DNA of 8,252 nucleotides from CAYJIX01 sp964370375 (GTDB taxonomy: Bacteria; Desulfobacterota; Desulfovibrionia; Desulfovibrionales; Desulfovibrionaceae). Made by a program: the position numbers and the translations under genes. The stretch is taken from NCBI GenBank assembly GCA_964370375.1, contig CAYJIX010000077.1, positions 1 to 8,252 on the forward strand, written 5' to 3'. Under the pieces are notes generated by a model. The model was not told where the DNA came from, ran no database searches, and worked only from the letters and a program-made list of their open reading frames with translations. Shown here piece after piece: positions 1 to 5,593 of the stretch (the first letter of the stretch is position 1; each line of letters starts with the position of its first letter).

Positions 1-18
1 CCCCTTTTCAGCCCCCTG

Positions 19-519
19 CTATTTTTTTTGACCAGCAGCCACCATAGCCTTGATACCGCCGTGCTCAAGGATATTGACGATGTACTCAGAAAAGGGTTCT
101 GCCTTTAAGGTGGTGCCGTTTGTCAGGTTTTTCACCACGCCCTCGGTAAGGTTCACTTCTAGCGTATCGCCGCGCGAAACAGCCTTAGCAATGCCGGGAC
201 AGACAATGGCAGGGATGCCAAGGTTGATGGCGTTGCGGAAAAATATCCGCGCAAAGGAATCGGCCAAAACCGCGCCAACCCCTGCGGCTTTAAGGGTGAC
301 AACCGCATGTTCACGGCTGGAGCCGCAGCCAAAGTTGGTTGTGGCAACGATCATGTCGCCCGTCTTACATTCTGCCACAAAGTTTGTATCAACGCCTTCC
401 ATGGCGTGTTTTGCCACATCTTGCGGATCGGTAATGTCCAAAAAGCGGCCGGGATAAATCTGGTCAGTGTCAATATTGGGCCCGTACACAAAGGCTTTGC
501 CTTGCAAAAGGGTTTGCAT
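19..519 (-). CDS. leuD: 3-isopropylmalate dehydratase-like small subunit (LeuD/DmdB type)
   Basis: This 166-residue protein is the small (swivel) subunit of a two-part aconitase-superfamily hydro-lyase. In the family it pairs with the 4Fe-4S large subunit to isomerise or hydrate a malate-type acid, classically 2- to 3-isopropylmalate in leucine synthesis, in the cytoplasm. The sequence shows the NIDTDQIYPGRF segment (residues 15-26) and the signature GCGSSREH (64-71), followed by the conserved FARIFFRNAINLG stretch (89-101). The length matches the compact archaeal/delta-proteobacterial type. The ATG is preceded by AGGAG with a six-base spacer, which supports this start. It lies 94 bases downstream of the large subunit gene on the same strand, presumably in one transcript. 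The Ala usually seen in the substrate-loop motif (IIPARYL in common LeuD) is Gly here and the following residues read RFLD, so the exact substrate is uncertain; citraconate/2-methylmalate or 2,3-dimethylmalate are alternatives. The gene after it lies outside the window. Confidence 0.85.
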   Translation of the reverse strand: MQTLLQGKAFVYGPNIDTDQIYPGRFLDITDPQDVAKHAMEGVDTNFVAECKTGDMIVATTNFGCGSSREHAVVTLKAAGVGAVLADSFARIFFRNAINLGIPAIVCPGIAKAVSRGDTLEVNLTEGVVKNLTNGTTLKAEPFSEYIVNILEHGGIKAMVAAGQKK

Positions 520-613
520 GGTCTACTCCTAAAAGTCTGTTAAAATTGACTATCTGTAAATATATTGAGCTGTCATAGTAGGCATGTAACACCTGTTCTT
601 ACAACAAATGGCG

Positions 614-1864
614 CTACATGAACGGCGTTGGGTCTGTAATGCAGCCCGTCAATGCAGAAGCTGCAACCGTAGCCGGAGATCCGATATAAATTTCTGCCTC
701 TCTATGGCCCATGCGTCCGGGGAAGTTGCGGTTTGAGGCCGTGATACACCGCTCACCGCTGGCTAAAAGACCTTCATGGGTGCCAAGGCAAGCCGCGCAA
801 CCAGGTGTGACAAAGGTGGCACCTGCCGCAACAAGGTCTTGGATATAGCCTTTGTCCATGGCGTCAAGAAAAACCTGCCGTGACGCCGGCACCACAAGCA
901 AGCGTGTGTCCGGATGGATGCTTTTGCCGCGCAAAATATGGGCAGCCGCCGCAAGGTCGTCAAGTCGTCCGCCTGTGCAGGTTCCGATAAAGCCCTGCTG
1001 AATAGGTTTGCCCAAATGTTCTTTAAGGTCGCACACGTTGTCCACGCTGTGTGGAGCCGCCACTTGGGGCTTTAAGCGTGACACGTCATAGCTTAGCTCA
1101 GCGGCGTACACAAAATCAGGATCCGTTTCAAAAATCGTATAGGGGCGCGTGACATGCGCGTGTAAAAAGGCCATGGTGGTGTCGTCCGGCTGAATATAGG
1201 CTGTTTTGGCGCCCATTTCTGTGGTCATGTTGCACAGGGCCATGCGCTCGGCAATGCTCAATTTTTTGAGCAGGGGGCCTGTAAATTCAACGGCTTTGTA
1301 CACGGCGTAATCCGCGCCAAGGTCGCCGATAATGTGCAAAATCACATCTTTGGCATACACGCCTGAAGGGAGCGAACCTGTAAGGTGGATGCGAATAACC
1401 TCAGGTATCCTAAACCACAACTTGCCTGTGATCAAAATGGTGGCAAGGTCGGTTGCGCCAACACCTGTACCAAACGCGCCAAACGCGCCATGAGTTGTGC
1501 TGTGCGAATCGGTAACAACAATGATTTCACCAGGATAAGAAAGGCCATTGTCGGCAAGCACCTGATGGCAAACACCGGTATTTGTATCCATTAAAAGACC
1601 AATGCCTTGGGAGCGGCAAAATTCGCGGAACTGCTTTTGGTTTTCCGCCTGCGCAATGGTGGATGCAGGGGCATAATGGTCAAGGAACATGATGATTTTA
1701 TCAGGGTCATGAACCTTTACGCCGCCCATTTCAAAAAAGGAGCGCACCGTTTGCAAGTACAAATCATTGATACCTGCCATGTCCACGGCACAGTTGACAA
1801 TTTCACCTGTAGTTACAGCGTCTTTCCCTGCTGCTTTGGCAAGGATTTTTTCTATGGCATGCAT
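614..1864 (-). CDS. leuC: 3-isopropylmalate dehydratase-like large subunit (LeuC/DmdA type)
   Basis: This 416-residue protein is the catalytic, 4Fe-4S-carrying subunit of an aconitase-superfamily dehydratase working with the small subunit encoded just downstream. The three cluster ligands are visible as Cys296 in GTCTGGR (294-300) and Cys356/Cys359 in PGCAACLG (354-361). Other family blocks are TDSHSTTHGAFGAFGTGVG (118-136), the KAVEFTG block (190-196) and SNRNFPGRMG (377-386). The length fits the short LeuC/DmdA class rather than the 460-470 residue enterobacterial LeuC. The ATG has GGAG five to six bases upstream. Differences from usual LeuC are CTGGR in place of CTNGR, CAAC in place of CGPC, and TDSHSTTHG in place of the common ADSHT(C/T)TYG. 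These could mean a relative acting on another alkyl-malate. I keep the leuC symbol as the most likely reading but am not certain of the substrate. The CNNM gene lies 107 bases upstream on the same strand, so read-through is possible; no convincing own promoter was found. Confidence 0.85.
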   Translation of the reverse strand: MHAIEKILAKAAGKDAVTTGEIVNCAVDMAGINDLYLQTVRSFFEMGGVKVHDPDKIIMFLDHYAPASTIAQAENQKQFREFCRSQGIGLLMDTNTGVCHQVLADNGLSYPGEIIVVTDSHSTTHGAFGAFGTGVGATDLATILITGKLWFRIPEVIRIHLTGSLPSGVYAKDVILHIIGDLGADYAVYKAVEFTGPLLKKLSIAERMALCNMTTEMGAKTAYIQPDDTTMAFLHAHVTRPYTIFETDPDFVYAAELSYDVSRLKPQVAAPHSVDNVCDLKEHLGKPIQQGFIGTCTGGRLDDLAAAAHILRGKSIHPDTRLLVVPASRQVFLDAMDKGYIQDLVAAGATFVTPGCAACLGTHEGLLASGERCITASNRNFPGRMGHREAEIYIGSPATVAASALTGCITDPTPFM

Positions 1865-1971
1865 AACGTCTCCATTTTAAAAAAAAGGGTTTTCAATATT
1901 GTGTCAAGGTGCAAGTTTGCGTTTTTTTGGTTTTTATATGGTATTTAAGTATATTACATTGTCAGTTTTGC

Positions 1972-3009
1972 TTATTCCTTTGTCATGGCAATAAGGTCAT
2001 TACGGCGCTGGCGTGCTTCTGCGCGTAAATCTGCCACAGCATCGCTTTCGTCAACGATTTCATGGCCCAGCATTTCTTCAAGCACGTCTTCAAGGGACAC
2101 CACGCCTGCTAACCCTCCAAATTCGTCCAGCACGGCAAAAAGGTGCTGCTTTGCCTCAAGGAATTCCATAAACAGTTTATCAAGTGTTTGATTTTCAAGT
2201 ACAAAACGTATTGGACGCATGATATCGCACACGGTTAAGGCCCCTTGTTCAGCCTTAATGGCTTTGCCAATATCGCGGCGCATGACAAGGCCCACAAGAT
2301 CTTCGTTATTATCGCCGTACACGGGTATACGGCTGTAATTCCAGATATCTTGCATGGCGTAGGCTGTTTCAAGGTTTGTGTCTTCTTGTAACGAAAACAC
2401 AATGGTGCGCGGTGTCATGACCTCATGAACACGTTTTTGGTCAAGGGCTAAGATGTTTTTGATGGTGTGCTCTTCATAGGCTTGGATACCGCCTGACTGG
2501 TGCGATAAGCTGGCCATGGCGCGGATATCGTCCTCTGTGGCAATAACATCGCTGGATTTTGAGGTGACAAGGCGCGTGAGTAGCCCCGACAACCAGATAA
2601 ACGGTGTTAAAATAACAACCATCCATTGGATGCCATAGGCCATAAAACTTGCAATCTGGGCAGCATAAGCCACACCCAAGGTTTTGGGTACAATTTCGCC
2701 AAACGCAAGGATAAGTAAGGTTAGCCCCCCTGCAAACAAAGCCATGTTGTTCGCGCCCAAAACCTCGGCAGCCAAGGCCCCGGCAAGGGCAGCGCCTGCG
2801 GTATTGGCCACGGTGTTTAGCGTCAGTATGGCGGCAATGGGTTTGTCAACATTGTTGCGCAAGGTAAAAAGCCGCTCACCTGCTGGTTTTTGTTGTTTGC
2901 GCATGGTTTCAATCTGCGCCCACGACACGGAATACAGCGCGGCCTCAGACATGGAGCAAAGGGCCGAAATTCCCACAATGCCAAAAACCGTAATAATCAG
3001 CATGACCAT
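1972..3009 (-). CDS. CNNM transmembrane domain plus CBS-pair protein (hemolysin-C/CorC-like)
   Basis: This 345-residue inner-membrane protein belongs to the CNNM (DUF21)/CBS family, whose members are implicated in Mg2+ or Co2+ efflux and ion homeostasis. Residues 1-150 form the CNNM domain with hydrophobic segments near 3-20, 57-82, 89-110 and 118-146. The family motifs SMSEAALYS (19-27) and FGEIVPKTLG (103-112) are present. Two CBS motifs follow: VMTPR (197-201) through about 250, and IMRPIRFV (263-270) through EDVLEEMLGHEIVDESD (307-323). The last 22 residues are charged, and the C-terminal CorC_HlyC domain found in longer relatives is missing. The frame is open back to an ATG at 3096, but that site has no ribosome binding sequence. 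The ATG at 3007-3009 has GAGG eight bases upstream and begins directly with the first membrane helix, so I chose it. It stands between a terminator upstream and the dehydratase genes downstream. The transported ion cannot be read from the sequence. Confidence 0.88.
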   Translation of the reverse strand: MVMLIITVFGIVGISALCSMSEAALYSVSWAQIETMRKQQKPAGERLFTLRNNVDKPIAAILTLNTVANTAGAALAGALAAEVLGANNMALFAGGLTLLILAFGEIVPKTLGVAYAAQIASFMAYGIQWMVVILTPFIWLSGLLTRLVTSKSSDVIATEDDIRAMASLSHQSGGIQAYEEHTIKNILALDQKRVHEVMTPRTIVFSLQEDTNLETAYAMQDIWNYSRIPVYGDNNEDLVGLVMRRDIGKAIKAEQGALTVCDIMRPIRFVLENQTLDKLFMEFLEAKQHLFAVLDEFGGLAGVVSLEDVLEEMLGHEIVDESDAVADLRAEARQRRNDLIAMTKE

Positions 3010-3064
3010 ACAATAAACCTCGTGTATGTAACCTTTGTTAAAATGTGTTTTGTATAAAAACGCG

Positions 3065-3097
3065 CATGGCAAAAGGCCGCCAAAGGGGTTTGCCATG
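3065..3097. repeat. Perfect 9-bp inverted repeat in the leader of the CNNM gene
   Basis: CATGGCAAA (3065-3073) and TTTGCCATG (3089-3097) are exact reverse complements separated by 15 bases. The element lies 55 bases upstream of the chosen CNNM start codon. It could be an operator or a hairpin in the 5' untranslated leader. Beside it on the minus strand TTCATGG occurs twice in tandem with an eight-base period. No known riboswitch class (for example the Mg2+ M-box) was recognised. Confidence 0.55.
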
Positions 3098-3210
3098 AAC
3101 CCATGAAAGGGCTACCATATATCGCAAATGATTGCCTCTGCCAGCTTATGAGCTGTTTATATGTACTACAACAACAAAGGCTATGGCGCAACTGTAAAAG
3201 TGCGTTGAGC

Positions 3211-3249
3211 AAAATAAAGCTCCTGCACGAATCCACGTACAGGAGCTTT
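3211..3249 (-). terminator. Rho-independent terminator after the 172-residue protein gene
   Basis: The arms 3216-3229 and 3236-3249 pair over 14 positions with a single mismatch (3226/3239) around a six-base loop. The ten outer pairs, AAAGCTCCTG with CAGGAGCTTT, are perfect. Read on the minus strand the stem is followed by ATTTTG, giving a short U-rich tail. It sits 32 bases past the stop codon of the gene at 3282-3800, which it should terminate, and so separates that gene from the CNNM gene. Confidence 0.85.
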
Positions 3250-3281
3250 GTTATAAAAACGCGTAGTTAGGATGAGAGATT

Positions 3282-3800
3282 TTATCGTGTAAAGGCTCTT
3301 CCGTCCGCATCAAAGGGCAGGTAGCGAGGCTTGATCACGGCTCTTGGGTCGCCATAATAGGCCATCCAAAAGGGACGATAAAAGGTGGAGCTTGTGCTTT
3401 TTGTAAAGGTTGGTAAGCTTCTGCAATTTCTAAAAATAATCCGCGTGGCGTATTTTTGGGCGTATTCAAGGCTTTGTTGTTCAGACATGTCGTGCATGCC
3501 GTTTTGAAATTCTTTGCCTTCAACAGATTCTAGGGTAAAGATTTCATGCTTGTCTTTCACACAGCACGTATCGTGCATGGCGTCAACAATGATTTCTAAC
3601 GTGCCGGAAACGGGATGTTTTTTGAAGGGAAATTTTTTGGCAACAACGTCATAGTCTAAGGTGACGTGGAAAAACTTTCTGTATTCAAGCAATACGTCAA
3701 ACAATGGTTCGCGCACAAAGAGCTTGCCCAAAATGCCGCCTTTGCTGCGCGCTTTTTTTTCTATTTCGTCTTTGCTAATGGTAATGGGTAGAGCTTGCAT
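3282..3800 (-). CDS. Uncharacterised 172-residue protein
   Basis: I do not recognise this protein. It has no signal peptide and no membrane helix, so it is probably cytoplasmic. The N-terminal 30 residues are Lys-rich. The middle (about 32-95) looks like alternating beta strands, with a Cys-Cys pair at 79-80. The C-terminal part has an aromatic block, FYRPFWMAYYGDP (140-152), followed by a basic tail. A Met-His-Asp tripeptide occurs twice (75-77 and 102-104). Real coding is supported by the ATG with GAGG five bases upstream, by a stop closely followed by a strong intrinsic terminator, and by gene-like composition. Its start codon lies only 13 bases beyond the T-tract of the preceding operon's terminator, so it must be expressed by read-through or from a promoter inside or before the 62-residue protein gene. 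A weak TATAGC-like -10 lies near 3866-3871. No function can be assigned. Confidence 0.75.
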   Translation of the reverse strand: MQALPITISKDEIEKKARSKGGILGKLFVREPLFDVLLEYRKFFHVTLDYDVVAKKFPFKKHPVSGTLEIIVDAMHDTCCVKDKHEIFTLESVEGKEFQNGMHDMSEQQSLEYAQKYATRIIFRNCRSLPTFTKSTSSTFYRPFWMAYYGDPRAVIKPRYLPFDADGRAFTR

Positions 3801-3813
3801 ACATTCCTCGTTG

Positions 3814-3861
3814 TAAAAAGAAAAATTCCGCGTGCACCTGTATGTAAAGGTACACGCGGAA
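3814..3861 (-). terminator. Strong Rho-independent terminator ending the lyase-symporter operon
   Basis: The arms 3826-3839 and 3848-3861 form a 14-pair stem (one G-U wobble at 3835/3852) with an eight-base loop. On the minus strand the stem is followed by TTTTTCTTTTT. It begins 11 bases after the stop codon of the 62-residue protein gene. It therefore closes the lyase-symporter-mini-protein unit, while its T-tract almost touches the ribosome binding site of the next gene. Confidence 0.92.
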
Positions 3862-3872
3862 ATGGCTATACT

Positions 3873-4061
3873 TTATCCGTGTTGTCTGAAAAAGTCCCTA
3901 ATGGCAAGATAGGCCACTGTAAAAGCAACAATTGATACAGCAATGGGCAATATATAGCCAAGCATTGTTACTTTGTACGTTAACAAGATGGGAAGCAAAA
4001 CAATTTCAGCAAGCACAATACATAAAATGAAATAATCCCAAAATTCGTTTTTATTACTCAT
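3873..4061 (-). CDS. Small two-helix membrane protein next to a sodium:solute symporter
   Basis: This 62-residue protein consists almost entirely of two predicted membrane helices (about 10-29 and 33-54), with a polar N-terminus (MSNKNEFWDY) and a short basic tail ending IRDFFRQHG. It begins ten bases after the symporter stop codon. Its ribosome binding sequence, TAAGGAG, overlaps that stop codon, so translation is probably coupled. Small membrane proteins encoded beside SSS-family symporters are known, such as YhdT with the pantothenate symporter PanF and DUF485 proteins with acetate permease ActP. By this analogy it is probably an accessory or small subunit of the transporter. I cannot assign it to a named family from the sequence alone. 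A strong terminator directly follows. Confidence 0.8.
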   Translation of the reverse strand: MSNKNEFWDYFILCIVLAEIVLLPILLTYKVTMLGYILPIAVSIVAFTVAYLAIRDFFRQHG

Positions 4062-4071
4062 GATTTACTCC

Positions 4072-5472
4072 TTATACAACAGTGTGCTGGCGTTCAATGT
4101 TTGCACCAAAGCGGTTGCCAATTATAAAAAGGACAAACGATACCGGAAAGGCCACAAGCATGGGCTTGATCCCATAGGGTGCACCCATGATTTGCCAGAT
4201 AAAGGTTGTGCTAAGGCCGCCAAGCATGCTCAAAAAGCCGCCTGCAACGGTAAGTCTGCCTTTCCAGAAAAGGCCGCCAAGTACCGGAATAAAGGCAGAA
4301 GCAAGGTACAAACCGCCAAGAAACACCACTGCGTCAAGCACTTCGTCGAACTGGAAGGCAAAGAAACAAGCAACAATACCAATACATACCATGAAGATAC
4401 GGGTCAGACGGATTTGTGTTGCGTCGGACATTTTTTCCTTCATGAACGGCTGGATAATGTCACAGGTAAGGGTTGTTGCGCCGATAAGGTAGAACGAGCT
4501 CATGGTGGACATAAGCACTGCCAAAATGGAGCAAATATAAAGCCCGGCCAAGAAAGGCGGCAAGGTGTTGATAGCCAAGGTCAAATAGCCTTTGCTGGCC
4601 TGAAGTTCAGGATACAGCACTTTTGTACACATGCCAAGCAACGTCATACATACGTCAAAAGCAAGCCAAATGGCCAAACAGGTAAGGTAGGCCCTTTTGG
4701 CGGTTTTGGCGTTGTTGGACGCGCCAAAGCGTTGGTACGCGGCAGGGTCTGCATACACCTGCGCGCCAAGCAATACAAAGACTAAAATTTGCGCAATGCC
4801 CATGCCGCCTGTGGGTTCAAAATACGAAGCGGGCAAGGTTGTGCTTAAGCCTTCAAAGCCACCCACCTGTCCCCATACAGGCACAAGCACAAGGATGGTT
4901 AAACTTGTCATCAATAAAAACTGGATAACGTCTGTCATTACCACAGACCATAAGCCGCCAAAGGTGGAGTATAAAATAACAACGCCCACAATGACCGAGC
5001 CGATAACCCAGTTTGGCAAGCCGGTAACGGTATTGCCCATGATGCCAACAGACACGATATCCATAAGCCGTGAAGAATAGCACAGGATCAAAACCGCGCC
5101 TAAAACAGCTACGGGACGTGCATAAAGGCGCAATAATAATGAAGGAATGGTTGTTTCCTTCACGCCGCGCACCTTTGGGGCCACCCACAGGGCCAAGGGA
5201 ATCCGTCCAAGGTGTGCAGCAACACACCACACAATAAAGCAGGCGATCCCCACTTTAGAGGCCAGTTCCACAGAACCGAACACGCCGCCTGCACCGTACC
5301 ATGTTGCGGCAATGGTTGCCACAACCATGGGGTAGGACAAGGAGCGTCCAGCCATAAGATAGTCTTCAGAGCTTCTGATCCTTCGCGACACAAACCAGCC
5401 GATAAAGACCATCATGCCAAGATATAAAAATACCGCAAACCAATCTAAAGTTCCCCATTGTAATTCTTGCAT
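4072..5472 (-). CDS. Sodium:solute symporter (SSS/SLC5 family), substrate unknown
   Basis: This 466-residue inner-membrane protein has about 13 hydrophobic helices and the usual length for SSS-family Na+/solute symporters. Supporting motifs are DYLMAGRSLSYP (37-48), the unwound first core helix ATWYGAGGVFG (56-66), the family signature FGGLWSVVMTDVIQF (171-185), DPAAYQRFGAS (242-252) and MSTMSS (321-326). In PutP-like members the Ser/Thr pair of the last motif belongs to the Na2 sodium site. The ATG is preceded by a strong GAGGAGG six bases upstream. It lies 121 bases downstream of the lyase gene and ten bases before the small membrane protein, all on one strand, which suggests it imports the lyase substrate. 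Family members carry proline, pantothenate, sugars, betaines or carboxylates, and the motifs do not discriminate among these. A betaine or histidine-like substrate is an inference from context only. Confidence 0.9.
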   Translation of the reverse strand: MQELQWGTLDWFAVFLYLGMMVFIGWFVSRRIRSSEDYLMAGRSLSYPMVVATIAATWYGAGGVFGSVELASKVGIACFIVWCVAAHLGRIPLALWVAPKVRGVKETTIPSLLLRLYARPVAVLGAVLILCYSSRLMDIVSVGIMGNTVTGLPNWVIGSVIVGVVILYSTFGGLWSVVMTDVIQFLLMTSLTILVLVPVWGQVGGFEGLSTTLPASYFEPTGGMGIAQILVFVLLGAQVYADPAAYQRFGASNNAKTAKRAYLTCLAIWLAFDVCMTLLGMCTKVLYPELQASKGYLTLAINTLPPFLAGLYICSILAVLMSTMSSFYLIGATTLTCDIIQPFMKEKMSDATQIRLTRIFMVCIGIVACFFAFQFDEVLDAVVFLGGLYLASAFIPVLGGLFWKGRLTVAGGFLSMLGGLSTTFIWQIMGAPYGIKPMLVAFPVSFVLFIIGNRFGANIERQHTVV

Positions 5473-5527
5473 GTTGCCTCCTCATTAAAAAGAACTAGGG
5501 TTGATTTAAGGCCGATTCCTGTGCAAA

Positions 5528-5563
5528 TAACCACTGTTACGTTGTCACACGCGGGTGTGGTTA
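5528..5563. repeat. 7-bp inverted repeat in the lyase-symporter spacer
   Basis: TAACCAC (5528-5534) and GTGGTTA (5557-5563) are perfect reverse complements. A competing inner hairpin, CACAC/GTGTG around a four-base loop (5546-5559 region), overlaps the right arm. GTTACGT also occurs twice as a direct repeat 23 bases apart. The structure lies in the untranslated spacer and may affect RNA processing or the relative expression of symporter and lyase. There is no long T-tract after it on the minus strand, so it is not a typical terminator. Confidence 0.35.
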
Positions 5564-5576
5564 CGTATCCTTTTTT

Positions 5577-5593
5577 CAGGCTTTATCAGCCTG
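5577..5593 (-). repeat. Short hairpin directly after the lyase stop codon
   Basis: CAGGC (5577-5581) and GCCTG (5589-5593) can form a five-pair stem with a seven-base loop immediately after the lyase stop codon (5594-5596). On the minus strand it is followed by A residues rather than T residues, so it is more likely an mRNA-stabilising or processing hairpin than a terminator. Confidence 0.3.

Noticed and set aside
549..576. ATGACA-16-GATAGT on the minus strand as an internal promoter for the small subunit
   Set aside because: Only partial matches in an AT-rich spacer; such matches are expected by chance.
1879..1907. TTGACA (minus strand, 1902-1907) as a promoter for the dehydratase pair
   Set aside because: The sequence 17 bases downstream is a run of T without a recognisable -10, and the start site would fall on the ribosome binding sequence.
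3010..3096. N-terminal extension of the CNNM protein to an ATG at 3096
   Set aside because: There is no ribosome binding sequence there, and the extra 29 residues lack the family pattern. The ATG at 3009 has GAGG and starts at the first helix.
2997..3236. A 79-codon minus-strand frame overlapping the CNNM start
   Set aside because: It overlaps the start of the CNNM gene and runs through the inverted repeat. Its composition is Cys/Ser-rich with no domain, and it has no clear start signal.
4060..4785. A 241-codon plus-strand open frame opposite the symporter gene
   Set aside because: It is a shadow of the symporter gene. Its protein is rich in Lys, Gly, His and Cys with no domain, and it has no ribosome binding site.
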